The notes: a model not told the origin generated them from the letters alone. A stretch of 64,000 nt of DNA from Megamerina dolium (GCA_963854835.1 OY978526.1:74496418-74560417); one strand, 5' to 3'; counted from the stretch's first letter, positions 35,891-49,169 are shown. Numbers and translations are program-made.

Positions 35891-38802
35891 TTGCAGAGGG
35901 ATTGTGTGATCAGTTGGAAGACCTGGAATTAGTTTAAAAAAGTTGAGATAGTGAGAAACGTTATTTAACGAAAATATCACCACTGCCCACTCTGCAGTGT
36001 TTGATTACATTTAAAAAGAGTCAATAGTTGAGGTTGATAAAAAAATGTTTTTTGAAATGGATGCACCTCAATTGAGATCTCTCTGCATCTCTGCACTATT
36101 TACTCTTTTCCTATGGATTAACGAATAATCCATCAATATGTGGTATCTTTGTCAAAATTTTTGCTTGAATGATTGATGATATCCAAATATCATGTCGTAT
36201 TATATCATAGAAAAAATCCCTGTGAGCAAAAAAATTTATTTTAGACCTCATTAGCTCTCATATTCGATGAATTCAGGAACTTTGATTTGCACTTTGGGAT
36301 TTTTTTGTTCTGAAAATTGCAACCTTCCACTAAATCTATAAATAATAAGTTTCTTCTAATTTGTTTTGTAAAAGAATTCTGCTTGTCATATTTTATTTTT
36401 CTTCTCATACACAGCTTTTTATCATATATTTCATCGATGTGCAATAGGAATTTGAATAGTTTGACATATTTTTTAACAGTTGTGGTAGTATAATCAGAAT
36501 ATTTAGACCATCATCATTTGCATTGTCACCACTAAAGTCGCCATCGTGTTGCTAAATGTTTAAATTGGAACTATACTAAATTTTAATATATAATGAGACC
36601 TAATATAATTTTAAACAATTTTCTACAACATAACTCGTTCTCTTCATCAGTGCAATTATTTGATATTTTGCCAGTGGCGATAAGTACTTAATTTAGCATA
36701 CATAGACCACTCTATTCACCTCATTCATTCTAATAAGTAATAAAATATGAGGTGTACGTACTCGTACATTACAATTAACAAAGAAAAATTCATAAAATTG
36801 CACGCACCACAAATATGCTATGAACGCGTGCTTTAAACCACAGACGTACGAGTACAATATACTTTTTATAGCATGCTAATAAAATGTATCATTATTCTCA
36901 ATGTTCAAACAATTTTACTTTCGTTTTCGTCTCGTGTAAATTCAACCTTCACAATAACTAAAATACAATGTAAATTGTATGCTTGTGTTGCACATATTTT
37001 CAAATTGAATTTACATAAAATGAAAGAGTAGAACGAATTTCTCTACTGTGGGAGTATGTAGATAGTAGTAGCTAACTATTCACTCCATTATGGTAGCAAT
37101 TTATTTATATTTAATTTTACTGCTATATTTTTATATAAATATGTACATTCGTATGTGTATGTACTCATATTGTTAACTCAAACCGATTAACCGGATATTT
37201 TTCTTTCGACTATTCTATTCTGATAAAAATTTATTGAATATTATGGGTATTCGATAGACGGATATTTTCAATTGAGTAAGTTGAAATATTAAATTAATTT
37301 GAAAACTTTTTCTAATTCAAACCATTACCTAAAAGCACTATTTATAAGAGAGTTGAATACTGATCTAATTAAATAGGGAAAATTGGGTAAAATCATTCAT
37401 TTGATTTTGACTATTTTTAAATCTTAAAAAAAAATTTCTATATGAAAATCGATTATATTAATTAATCGATTGGTATTCGATAACCGTTTCTTTTTTTCCC
37501 GTAAAAGTCCAATAATTGACAACTCTAGTAAGTATATTCTATTGTTCATGAAAAATTTTATTTTCTACACATACATACATAATGCTCTCACAAATTATAT
37601 GCAAATAAGCGTAACAATTACGTAAAATTCAATTTATTTAGCTCGGAAAACTGTGGTGTTGGTGGTAGTGACGGTGACGGTGATGGTGCAACTGCATTTG
37701 ATTGTTGTAAATGAAATAGTGATTTTGCGGCTTTTATTTATATGCTACTTTTATTTATTTATATCGTACAAAATATCTATGTAGATTCATAAGTACGTAA
37801 AACACACATCCATATTTCATGCATATTTCACAAGTTTCATTAACACTGGTTAACATCATTTCATATTTATATTGTACTTGTTATCAAGGGACCATTGTTG
37901 AGAAAATCAAGGTAAGACTGCAAAAACTTTGATGAAAGTGCAATTTTTTATGGATGTTCATCAAAATAATTGAATAGAAAAATGTAAAAATGGTTTAACA
38001 TCGGTAATATTGAAACTTAGATACCCTAACCCCAAACTATGGCAGACACACAGAATGTCAGAACAAATATACGTTCGTATGAGAGGTAGGTGTAATTTTC
38101 ATCCGATTAAGCTTACTCTGAAATTGATGCACTTATTAGCAAATATAATCACATTAGCAAATCGTGCGCACGAAAAGTGTGAAATTATAGTACTTACAGA
38201 AGCATACTTTTAGGTAGATATGGTTTTAATCCAATTCCGTGCATTCTTTTAGTTAATTTAGTTAAGTTTAGTCTTTTAGTTAATAAATATAATCATGTAT
38301 GCAGAGTTCAGTGAGCTTGATAGATTTATACCTAGTCAAGTCATAAATATTGCTACACAGCTAAACCCATTCATTACGAATGCAATATTGGGCATATCCA
38401 TTTCATCTTGACTGCGATTTGACAATTGACATTTATGCTCATTGCCACGTAATAAGTTTTTGGCATCAATTGTTTACAATCCCTTCTCCATACCGTGGAC
38501 AATTTCCCCATACATGAAGTGTGTCTCGCGATCGATGAGTGGCCAGATGGTCTCAAGTCGTGCTGGAAGACAAATGGAAGTCATTTCGAATAAGTTGTTT
38601 TAAGATTTGTAGCCATTGAATAAGCCAATAAAAAGAAAAAAAAAATTGAAATATATTAATTTGTTTTCATTTGGCGTCGATTTTTCTGTGTACCCATATT
38701 TATGACTTGACTAGCTATATTAAAACATACACTTAAAAACATAATTTTGTATGGGAGCTAGGCGTAGGTTTTAACCGAAGGAGGCTAACTTATTCGTATA
38801 GT
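35891..38802. other. AT-rich stretch without recognised genes
   Basis: Contains degraded CCGATTAACCGG-type words (37.18 and 37.46-37.49 kb) and short GGTGAC repeats near 37.67 kb. No convincing exon. Confidence 0.55.
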
Positions 38803-38815
38803 ATCAAATAGTGCC

Positions 38816-39172
38816 GTAGCTCAGTGGTTAGTGTGTTCGCCTTCTGATCTGTAGGTCGTGGTTCAATCCCCGGCTGATGCATAACAAATTTAATATCTAT
38901 AAGATTTTTCTTTCGAACGGTACCCACCTGTCGGCAAGCAATTGGCAACTCTTCCGACAGTAACAACTTGCCATGAAAAAGCTTCTTAAAGAACTCTGTG
39001 ACAAAGCTCAGAAAAACTGATGTCACAAATGTTCTGCCATTCGGAACCGGCTAAAATAAGTAGGTCCCTTCTAATATTGTCCAAAATTTAAGAAGCACAA
39101 CAGTAATGGAATAGAAGCTCGGCCAATGAGCCCTTTGGGGCTTTATGTGCCACATATTTATTATTTTTTTTT
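38816..39172 (+). mobile_element. tRNA-derived SINE, copy 3 (full length, youngest-looking)
   Basis: Polymerase III promoter: A box TAGCTCAGTGG at 38817-38827 and B box GGTTCAATCC at 38860-38869, about 43 bases apart as in a tRNA. The tRNA-like head ends CCCCGGCTGATGC; a ~280-bp unrelated body follows, ending in TTATTATTTTTTTTT. Exact 13-bp target duplication ATCAAATAGTGCC at 38803-38815 and 39173-39185. Non-coding and dependent on LINE machinery. The open frames inside it are shadows. Confidence 0.93.
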
Positions 39173-39721
39173 ATCAAATAGTGCCACAGATATCAAGTTC
39201 CAGCTCGATAGCGTTATATTTTTGTGTAAAGAGGTTCAAAACACACATTTAAAAACATTTTTTTGTATGGAAATATGAAATCGATCTATTGGAACAGAAA
39301 ATATTTGCGATTTAACTTACACTCAATGACTTCAAATATTTAATATTTGATATTTGTAAACTAGCGTAGGTATCGTATTATAATAAATTTGGAACTCATT
39401 ACAAAACAATGTATCAATATATGAATATAAATTCATGGCACATGCTCGTCCATACCATATATACATATATGTTATGTGTGGACATAATGGAAGTCAATTA
39501 TTTAAACTCTTCAAAAGATCGGTTAACGAATACGAAAATTATTCTACAAATTCAATAACCGAGTTTCAAATAAAACGATTAACCGATTAGTGCCTAATAT
39601 TAAAAGCATATAAAAACCGAAAATGATGTTCAACGAATTGATAGGTTTTCTTTTTAATGCTTAATGGCATCCGTCCATGGAAATACTAAAATTAAATAAG
39701 AAACAGGTACATAGGTCGGTC

Positions 39722-39835
39722 GAAAAATTGTGCTATAATTCTTCAAAAAGATATTCTGTAAATATAAAAAAAAAAAAAGAAAAATTGTGCTATAATTCTT
39801 CAAAAAGATATTCTGTAAATAAAAAAAAAAAAAAA
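39722..39835. repeat. Two-copy tandem duplication, 58-bp unit
   Basis: 'gaaaaattgtgctataattc' to 'gatattctgtaaata', plus an A-run, occurs twice at an offset of 58 with no internal difference seen outside the A-run. Confidence 0.95.
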
Positions 39836-40175
39836 TAATAATAAATAAAATAGTTACAAAAATACAGTAAACTGGATATCGAATAATACTTGACAAAATT
39901 TACTAAGCTTTAGAAAAAAACCCGATAAATCCAATTAGTTTAACCAAAATGATAACTCTAGAAAACATACAAGAAACACTGTACATCATTCATATATACG
40001 AGTACATGAGTTTAAACATATATATTGTGTTAGCTTTTCAATTAGTGATTCACAAGAGTATTAAGCAGTATAATAAATTTTTGTGTTAATTTTTTTAAAT
40101 TTTCCAATAAATCACATAATACTGCCGGCAATATAAATTTGTAAATACAATCGATTTTTCTTTTGTCTAATTCTT

Positions 40176-40561
40176 GGTATGCTGAATATTTTAGAAAGAG
40201 TTATTAGTAATTTTATTTAGTAAAACTCATTAATAATGGCAATTAAAATATTTGATTTTTTTAAGTTGAGTAATTTTTAAGCATATACAATTTTTTGGAA
40301 CTAATGGTAAACCGTCTCTTTCAAATCATTGAATTTCATTTGAACGGAACTGGTGCTGGTATGCTGAATATTTTAGAAGGAGTTTTGAGTAATTTTTTTT
40401 TTTGAGTAAAATTCATTAATAATAGCAATTTTAAACACTATGTTTGCAACAAAAAATTTTGATTTTTTTTACGTTGAGTAATTTTTAAACATATACAATT
40501 TTTTGGAGCTAATGATTGCAAAATCAAATCATTGCATTTTACTTGAACGAAACTGGTGCTG
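40176..40561. repeat. Two-copy tandem duplication, ~182-203-bp unit
   Basis: 'ggtatgctgaatattttaga' starts both copies (40176 and 40358); both end with 'tcaaatcattg...tgaacg.aactggtgct'. Confidence 0.88.
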
Positions 40562-42175
40562 TGTGTTTTAAATTTTTATTCCGAATTAGTAGAATTGTAA
40601 TTGAATATATTGAAATTTTGTGTGACCGCAAGACGTCAGGAAATTTCGTGAACGAATTGCGAACCTCAATTTTCAACTCTTTCAAAAAATTCACAAAAAT
40701 AGCAGCCTCTCTCAGAACGATGAAACACACAGTCTCAGATCAATTTCATTCGATGCACTTTTTGTTATTTTTTTCTTTTGTCTCTAACGGGCACATAATT
40801 TTAGGGTTGTCAATTATTCAACATTTTCAAGAGGAATGCGAATGTTTTTGACAAAGTTGGTTTACCAATTTTCAAGCAGTTGAATTTAACCATCATCGCA
40901 TTTAAAAATATCTGAAGAAATTTTTTTAAACAAAAATAAAAGAAGCAAATTGTATATTTCAGAAATCAGGGAATAATCAATTTCTCATTCATGTAGACAA
41001 TCAGTGGTTGCTCTTCATAATAAAAGGGAACATTCTTGTCTACCCGTTTATTCAAAGTTTACCATGAGAATGGTGTTTTTTTTATTGATTTCTGGTATAA
41101 ATTTTCCACTTCATTGTAAAAGACGTTGTATTTAATTTCATGTATTTTTTTTTAATTATCTCACTATGATTATTCGTATTTTTTTGTTATTCGTGTTATT
41201 ATAGGTAAATCAAATTAGTTTATTGGTCCACACAAAATATACAATAATATCATAAATCGTTCAATTCATCAAGCAGTGCCTTTGAAAACATCCATTGTTT
41301 ACAGAATCGTACTTAAGAAACTCATTTGCAAAATTTCACTTAAAAGGATTTTTTTTCAGTATTTCAAGAAAACTCATTTTAGAAATTAAAAAATTATATT
41401 AAGGAATCGAAGTGCGAATGAAAATTTTTTATTTACAATTTTTTAAATATCATATGTATTCATATGGTATTTAATTATTTATGATATTTTTGCTAATTAT
41501 CAAATTTCACACTTTTCCATTTCTATACGATTTCCCCTAAGCAAAATTATGAGTGACATATGTGTATAATTGAAACAATATAACTCGACACAATTTGTTA
41601 TTTGTCTCATTTTGCTACATTTGAAATGCACCACACATTTCGACACACACAATTAAAGTACAAGTACAATTAAAGAACAAAATATGTGCATGTACGAGTA
41701 GTAGAGCCTGGATACTTGTTATTAGATACACATATCACGTTGATAACAAAACTATATACAATATAATTTTTAATTAATAAATTCTCAATATACATAACAT
41801 CAATATGAAATGCTTGTTTATAATTTTGAAATTTGTTCTGCATTTTTTCAAAAAAAAAATTTTTTTCTACTTCATTATACACTCAAAACATGTTTGTCAA
41901 TTTGGATATATTTGTTTTAATATAAGTACGAGTAAATAATTGCATTTGTAATAATTAACTAAAACCTAAATATGTATATTTTATTTAAATATTTAAAATT
42001 TAGATTTTATAAAATATGTATATTATTTAATGTAGATTATTGGATTGTTTTCAATAAATTCACAAATATGTACAAGCATGAGAATATTTGAATTTAATTT
42101 GATTTATATTTTAAATTTTGCCCATTGCATTTAGAGAAATGCAGCACTATCATTACTTAAACTTAATTTTTATAT

Positions 42176-42550
42176 AAAAAAAAAATAAATATGTGGCCAC
42201 ATAAAGCCCCAAAGGGCTCATTGGCCGAGCTTCTCATCCATTACTGTTGTGCGTCTTAAATTTTGGATAATATTAGAAGGGACCTACTTATTTTAGCCGG
42301 TTCCGAACGGCAGAACACTTGTGACATCACTTTTTCTGAGCTTTGTCACAGAGTTCTTTAAGAAGCTTTTTCATGGCAAGTTGTTACTGTCGGAAGAATT
42401 GCCAATTGCTTGCCGACAGGTGGGTACCGTTCGAAAGAAAAATCTTATCGATATTAAATTTGTTATGCATCAGCCGGGGATTGAACCACCGACCTACAGA
42501 TCAGAAGGCGAACACACTAACCACTGAGCTACGGCACCCATAATTTAATT
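42176..42550 (-). mobile_element. tRNA-derived SINE, copy 4 (full length)
   Basis: Antisense copy nearly identical in body to copy 3, with both promoter boxes ('gagctacggca' and 'gggattgaacca' as read on plus). Probable 13-bp target duplication TTAATTTTTATAT at 42163-42175 and 42551-42563. Confidence 0.9.
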
Positions 42551-42639
42551 TTAATTTTTATATGTATTAATTTAAAAAGTTCTAAAACTTATAAACTTTC
42601 GCATATATTTTAAGTTTAAGGACAGATGTTAGCTAAAAA

Positions 42640-44331
42640 AATCACCTTACAGTCGGCAGGGGCCGACCAAATTATACCCTGCATATGTAGATATATATAT
42701 ATATAAAAAGTTTACTCAAATATCCATCTTTTTCTTTTATTTCCACTTTTTGAAAAACAATTTTAGCATATACTACTAATTTACACCCGAAATATGGTTG
42801 ACTTTGACAAAGTACTTTGTATGTTATGAGAGGTCTAAAAGGGATAATTTAAAGGAGGTTTTTAAGATAATTCTGAGACTTAGTATGGTAGCTATATAAA
42901 AAGTTGGCGTGGCTTACCTCTTTCTTGTACATCCAATTAATTTTTCAATATTAATCTACACCTTAAATTTGTTTGTCCTAAGTTGAATAATTCGTAAGTT
43001 ATAGCGGTTTAAATTTCTTGTGGGCATATTTGCCCTTACAATACTAATCCACACCTTCAATCTGGTTGTTCTACGCTGAATAGTTTCTAAGTTATGGCGG
43101 TTAAAATTTGTATTTAATTTCCTCAACTATGTATGGGAGCCCCAATAGGAAGTGAGCGTGGTACGCTGAATTTTTTCCAGAATATTTTCGACTACGATAT
43201 TAATTTAAGTGTCAATTATGGTTATTCTAGACAGAAGATTGCCGAAGTTACGGCTGTTTCAATTTAAAAGAATTTCAGTCATTTTGTATGGGGGCTACAA
43301 TAAACAGTGGGCATGGCGCGCCCATTTCAAGTGAGTCTAGTTGCTCATACAATACTATTCCATACCTTAAATCTCGTTGTCCTACGCTAAATGGTTTGTA
43401 AGTTATGGAGCTTAAAAGTTTTAGTTTAATTCACTCGACTTTGTATGGGAGACCCATGAAGGAGTGGGCTTGGTACACTCATTTTGTGCCAGATTATTAC
43501 CGACTAAGATATTAATTTAAGTGTCAATTATTGTTATTCTAGACAGATGATTGCCGATGTTACAGCTGTTTCAATTTAAAATTTGTATGGAGGCTACGAT
43601 AAACAGTGCTCGTACATTACTAATCCATACCTTAAATCTCGTTGTCCTACGCTAAATGGTTTCTAAGTTATGGAGCTTAAAATTTTAGTTTACTTCCCTC
43701 AACTTTGTATGGGAGACCCATGAAGGAGTGGGCGTGGCACACTGGTTTTCTGCCATATTATTTCTCACTGCCGTGTTGACCTAAGTGTCAATTATGGTTA
43801 TTCTAGATAGAAGATTGCAGAAGTTACAGCAGTTTCAATTTAAAAGAAGTACAGACACTTTGTATGGGAGCTACGCTAGAAAGTAGGCGTGGCTCACCCA
43901 CTTTTGGCGAGGTTATATAGTAGTATAATATAACTCCATGTGCAAAATATTGTTGTCCCAAGTGGTATATTATGTAAGTTATAGCAAGTTAAAGATTTTG
44001 AAAATTCCGAGGTTAGTCGCTTTGAATGCTTGGTGTGGACGTGGCTATTGACCGATCATGCCCAATATCAATCCACTCTGTACCCTTGGATCATAGGATA
44101 CTTGTGCCAAATTTCGTCGAAATAGCTCAATATTTACTCAAGTTATCGTGCGAACCAGCCAGGTGACAGACAGACGGACGGACGGACGGACGGACATCGT
44201 TAAATCGAAAATTTAATCGACGCTGATCACGAATATATATCTATGTCTATATCTCCGGAGATTGCTTCAAGTGGAGACAAACATCTGACCGAAATGAATA
44301 TACCATGCATATTGCATTATGCAGGGTATAA
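42640..44331 (+). repeat. Dispersed element with TTATACCCTGCATA ends and ~150-bp alternating repeats
   Basis: Bounded by a 14-bp inverted repeat (42672-42685 and 44318-44331). Inside, 'tttgtatgggag' or its variants recur near 43129, 43285, 43441, 43579, 43706 and 43859. The units alternate between an 'agaccc/agcccc' type and a 'ggggctac/gagctac' type, so they form a ~265-312-bp dimer. The right end has (GGAC)n followed by 'atcgttaaatcgaaaattta'. Elements with this architecture are common in flies; I cannot name this one. No coding sequence. Confidence 0.75.
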
Positions 44332-46299
44332 AAAGTGTGATTTAAAAGTGTGTGTATGTTCATTCCATATTTGTGAAGGATTTTTAAAAGAAACTGCAAC
44401 AAATATGTCGTTGAATGGTATTTCCGCAAGAATCTTGACAAATAAAATGCTAAAGAAGACCCAAGAAAATCAGAGAAAACCCTATCACCAAAGTGATTAC
44501 CTCTAGAGAACAATGTCTGAGTTCGACAATCAAATATTCCTTAATTGGCATTGTTCATATGAAATATAAAAAAGATAAAACGAAAAAAAAAAAAAAAAAA
44601 CAAAAATATCACTCACTAGTGTAAAAAAAGTTTAAATGAAGTTAAATATAATACACAGATTACATACTCGATGCAAAGTAATAAGCATTTAAGTAAAATT
44701 AAATATTAATGCTATAATCCTTAAGGAGCATAGTTCAAAAGCAGTAAGATGGAGAGAGAGAGAAAAAAAAAAATGATTTTAATAACAAGCTAACTAATGC
44801 CATTAACTTTTACATAAGTTATACCCTTTTTTTCTTTTGTGCACACAGCTAAATGAAATAGCGTTCTTCTTCAGTTGGGACATCTGGTCGTATGAATAAT
44901 CGATTGTGTACATTTGCGTATGAAAATACTCGTTTATAAATTGAGAGAAACAACAGAAAATAACCGCTATATATATATGCACATATAATGAGATTGATAA
45001 AAATCAATAATAACAGAATTAATTCAATTTTGATGATTGTTTTACACATGTCCCTTAGAGCATCCTATATCAAAAAATTTGTCTCTAGTTCTTCTTTTGC
45101 TCGTTCTAAATTTCTTTATCTTACTACATACATATTTTATTTCGTTTACTTTATTTATAGAAATTTAATATTAAAAATATTTCGCATAAAATTTATGATG
45201 GCATGCTGCTTTTGTGTCTCTTATTATGGTTGTTGTTGTTGTTATGTTGGTATGAATGTCGTTCCAATTGTTTTATTTTCTTCCTTATGTTGTTGTTGTT
45301 GTATTATTTTAATAACTCTCAACGACTAATACATTATTCAGTATTTTATGTTATATTTATTTAGTGTGATCACGATTGTTGTTGCTATCCATATTGCTGT
45401 TGCCGTATTGCTTGTCAACATTGGAATTTTGATAAACGTAAGAAATTTCTCACAGCAAAAAGAACCCACATTATACCCAAATGTGTCTGTCTGTCTGTCT
45501 GTCTTATTGTCTGTCTATCTACTCGTCGCATCTCGACATTAGCATGAAAGTGAAAAAGCATTGCAAAAGAGGTAGTAAATATGAGAGAGAGAGCAAAAAA
45601 AAAAAACCAAGAAAAATGAAAATAAAACAAAAAATATTTTTTACTTTCAAACTTAGTCGTTTTGTGGTTTCAAGCTTCCACATGTATGTATTTTGATATA
45701 CTTATATTTGGTAGCACCGTTGTTAGAGAAAAATGTTAACATAATCCATTGCGGAAACTTTTTGATTTATTTTCCAACCTTGTATTGAAACTATTTATGC
45801 TTTTATACATGTGTTTGAGCATGTGTGTGCTTCAGAACTGCTGCTGCTGCTGCTGCTGCGGTGTTTTCTCAATTTTTCTCAATTGAGTCACACTGAGTTT
45901 TTTGATGTTGTTATAAAATACTTGTTTAAGAAATTGCTTCATATGTATTTACGTATTTATGTACCTCAATACATACGTACTTTATACCTTCCTTAATGCC
46001 TTAAAATCCCTACAAGACTTGAAACATAAGAAGGTAATGTGTTAAAAAATTCGTGCTCATATGTAAGAGGAATTTGTAGTTTATAGAACTTTTATATCTA
46101 CTACAATTACATACATGGGAGAATATAACAAGAAGTTAGTAAGAAAATAAATTCGGCAATAACGAAATTTAGAAGCTCTACTGTATAAAAGCAATAAAGT
46201 TGATTTACTATTATACAGTGTCTAAAAATATGTGTTCGCAGGCATTCTTTGATGAGATATATGCAAACTTGTCACTCGATTATGCTCATTCTCAAACTA
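44332..46299. other. Low-complexity stretch without recognised genes
   Basis: Contains A-runs, GTTGTTGTT tracts (45.23-45.30 kb), (TGTC)n at 45484-45518 and (CTG)7 at 45838-45858. Open frames on both strands follow these repeats and are not credible genes. Confidence 0.6.
45838..45858. repeat. (CTG)7 trinucleotide repeat
   Basis: Seven perfect CTG units on plus, CAG on minus. Could encode Leu or Gln runs, but no coding context is visible. Confidence 0.95.
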
Positions 46300-47433
46300 C
46301 AGTGTGTTCCAATAGTATAGTTCCAATAGTTCCAATAGTGGTACTTTGTTACCGATTAAAATCTGCACTATCGACCCTTTCCCGCCATATTTTATGTCAC
46401 TGTCATCGTGACAGTATAGGATTTTAGTGAAGGATCGCCACAGCCAATCAGAGTGCGGAATGCATACAGTGCTGAGAATATTGCTGTCGTAATGAAAATG
46501 TCATCGAGTCCCCCGGAATGTCTATTCGTCTTCGTTCGCAACAATTTGCCATTTACGCGACCTCCATGCATCGAATTTTGCGCTTGGATTTGAAGTTACA
46601 CCAATATAAATTCCAATTGGATCAGCAGCTGTTGCCTCGTAACCATCCACAACACCGTACATTCGCTGATTTGGCCCTGCAAATGATTGCTGAAGATGAT
46701 GACTTTTTCCAAAAAATCATATTTTCGGACGAGGCTCATTTCTACCTTGGCGATTATTTGAACAAACAAAACTTTCATATCTGGCGCTCTGAAAATCCAC
46801 ACGTCATTGTTGAGAAGCCAATGCATCCACCGCAAGGCACTGTTTGGTGCAGTTTATGAGTCGGAGACATTATCGGGCAGTATTTTTTCGAAAATGAGAA
46901 CGGAAACACCGAAAATGTAAATTCTGAGCGGTATCACACTATGCTGGAGGACTATTATGTGCCGGAGGTTGAAGCATAGGATCTGGACGATGTGTTGTTT
47001 TAACAGGATGGCGCTACACCACACACAACTCATCTCAATTTGGACTTTTAGCTTCGCAAATTGCCGAACGGTGAAATTTCTCGTCGCGGTGATGTAAATT
47101 GGCCGTCCAGATCATGCGATTTTATGTCATTAGACTTTTTCTTTCTGCGAGGTTACACGAAGGATAAAGTCTATGTGAATGATCCGAAGACGATTTCAGA
47201 CTTGAAAAGCAATATTACATCGGTGATTCGGACAATTCCGGAGGTCATACTGCAAAATGTCATCAAGAATATGATCGAAGGAGTGAGATATCGGTGGAAT
47301 AGTCGAGGTGAACATATCAGTGAAATAATTTTCCGCACATAATCCTATTGTATGGCCTTTAGAACGAAATAGAATATTTGGAAAAATTCCCAACCGTTTG
47401 CGTTTTATTCAAAATCAAATTACCACACGTCTT
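46300..47433 (+). mobile_element. DD41D (rosa-like) Tc1/mariner element, decayed
   Basis: Longer relative of the 9.1-kb deletion derivative, sharing both ends. The left end has 'gtggtactttgttaccgatt' and the right end, reversed, 'gtggtaatttgattttgaat', which may be the degraded terminal repeats. The left edge also holds three 'gttccaatag' minirepeats. Confidence 0.82.
46518..47342 (+). pseudogene. DD41D transposase pseudogene
   Basis: Reads HRTFADLALQMIAEDDDFF, IIFSDEAHFYLGDYLNKQN (first Asp), TVWCSL, a TGA, GDIIGQYFFENENG, FxQDGATPHTTH (second Asp), a TAG, WPSRSCDFMSLDFFFLRGY (third Asp), and ends SRGEHISEIIFRT. Between the second and third Asp I count 41 residues (including the stop position), the spacing of the rosa group described from Ceratitis rosa. 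At least four stops (near 46857, 46977, 47000 and 47048) make it inactive. Confidence 0.85.
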
Positions 47434-47793
47434 AATGTTGCTATAAATAATCTTTCTTAGCGAGTTTCAGGTCGACAGCTGGATATTTATGGAAACAATG
47501 TTAGAAAGCATATATTAGAAATTATTTTTTTGTAAGGAAAGTATGTTTGGCTTTCACCCAGTTGCCGCCATTTTCTAACACTTTGCTTTGTCTATAAACG
47601 CAATTCTATGTACCGAATTTCATCCCTATAACTTGATATTTACGAAAAATTTGAAAAAATATATTCGACAATAGTTTCAATCCAATAGCTGTTCATTTAT
47701 GAGCATAAAGTAAGAACTTATTGGTTCGAAAATATATTTTCGTATGTGAGAAACGTGCAGTTTTCGTCCGATTGCGCAGTTTCTCAAACTCCC

Positions 47794-47993
47794 NNNNNNN
47801 NNNNNNNNNNNNNNNNNNNNNNNNNNNNNNNNNNNNNNNNNNNNNNNNNNNNNNNNNNNNNNNNNNNNNNNNNNNNNNNNNNNNNNNNNNNNNNNNNNNN
47901 NNNNNNNNNNNNNNNNNNNNNNNNNNNNNNNNNNNNNNNNNNNNNNNNNNNNNNNNNNNNNNNNNNNNNNNNNNNNNNNNNNNNNNNNNNNNN
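47794..47993. other. Assembly gap (200 N)
   Basis: Exactly 200 N, so the length is probably a placeholder rather than a measurement. Open frames running through it are meaningless. Confidence 0.99.
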
Positions 47994-48780
47994 AATATGA
48001 ATGACATATGAACAAAAAATTTTATATTTTTGGGATTCAAACAAATATCTACATACATTTGAATGTTGCAGAGCTAAAGAGAATATTCAAATGGTAAATG
48101 ACAGATGACTTTTTTTTTTTTTAAAGAACTGACTTCTATTGCAACTCAACCTGTCAGCTTGTATCAATGCGGTTCTATAGATGTTAACAATATGAGTTTA
48201 CATACGTAAATCTGCATATAACAATTTATTATATGTATCGCACATATGAATAAATGCCTAGTAGAAAAATATATAAAAATATGCAAGGAAGTAGTTACAT
48301 TTTGGTGCAATAAGCATCATGTGCCCGAGTGCATGGGCGATATTAGTTTATACGGTGTTCGTCAAACTATCCAGATCTTTTATATAATATTAATTATCTT
48401 CTAAACCAGCTGCATTGCTAGAATTTTATTTCCTTTTAACTTATAGGTTTCTCTATTATTAAGGTAAAATATATGGTACAAATATTACTAAATAGAGAGT
48501 TGAAAGTGTAAACAATTGCAAAAAATAGTGGAAAAGAATAATAAACTGATAGATAAAAGACTAAAATAAAAATTAAATATTGTACACAGCAAATTCGTAC
48601 AAAACGTATGCCCAATTCCAATCAATTTTATTATCCTTAAAATGTTTCTTAAACATGCTTGCCCCCTATTTGAGCCCCTTCGAATTACTTCTCTACAAAA
48701 TTTATGTTTTTATATATTTTGCTCTCACTGCGGCGAGAGTCCTCTTAGAGGGCAAATTTTGAGAATTTGCTTATTTTCTA

Positions 48781-49100
48781 TCATTAAACCATATGGTGGC
48801 TTCCATACAAAATCAACTTAAAAACAACTCAAAATCTCCATAGCTGCTCAGGAATCTTCTTTAGGTTGTAAAATTTAAGGCCAGCTCCCATTAATTTTAC
48901 ATTTATCAACGTAAAAGTACCTGAAAATCGACAAATAGTGTTATAATTGCCAAGAAATCGTACTTTGAGCAGTGAAATATTTGAAAGCCGCCATTAATTT
49001 ATTTATACTAACATTTTATAGAAATATTTTCCCCTTCTATAATGACCCTTTAGGTGCTCCCGTACAATTAATGTAGGGTTGATATAGATTAAAGGAAAGC
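48781..49100 (-). repeat. Antisense fragment of the ~170-bp repeat family
   Basis: In reverse complement it shows 'ctatttgtcgattttcaggt', 'tttcactgctcaaagta', 'agctatggagattttgagt' and 'gattttgtatggaagc', in the same order as the 22-kb array units. Confidence 0.65.
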
Positions 49101-49169
49101 GATATCTCATCAGTTAACAGTTTTTGAACGCACAAATTCATTTATGTTTTTATTCAAGTATATTACACC

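Larger units (their letters stand above)
39186..42162. other. AT-rich stretch with local duplications only
   Basis: Apart from the two duplications listed separately, I see no gene; the 111-residue open frame at 40516-40851 lies partly in one of them and has no recognisable domain. Confidence 0.55.

Noticed and set aside
38816..38880. A possible functional tRNA gene
   Set aside because: The A and B boxes fit, but the segment is the head of a repeated SINE with target duplications, and I could not fold a complete acceptor and anticodon arm.
42321..42543. Open frames MTSLFLSFVTEFFKKLF and similar, recurring at 27.0 and 38.8 kb
   Set aside because: They recur because they are read through copies of the SINE, which is non-coding.
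42640..44340. CRISPR-like regularly spaced repeats
   Set aside because: Fly genome, long degenerate units, and no short identical repeats with unique spacers.
45838..45858. CAG/CTG repeat as a polyglutamine coding exon
   Set aside because: Only seven units and no coding frame with splice sites around it.
47677..48058. Open frames spanning the gap
   Set aside because: They consist mainly of undetermined bases.
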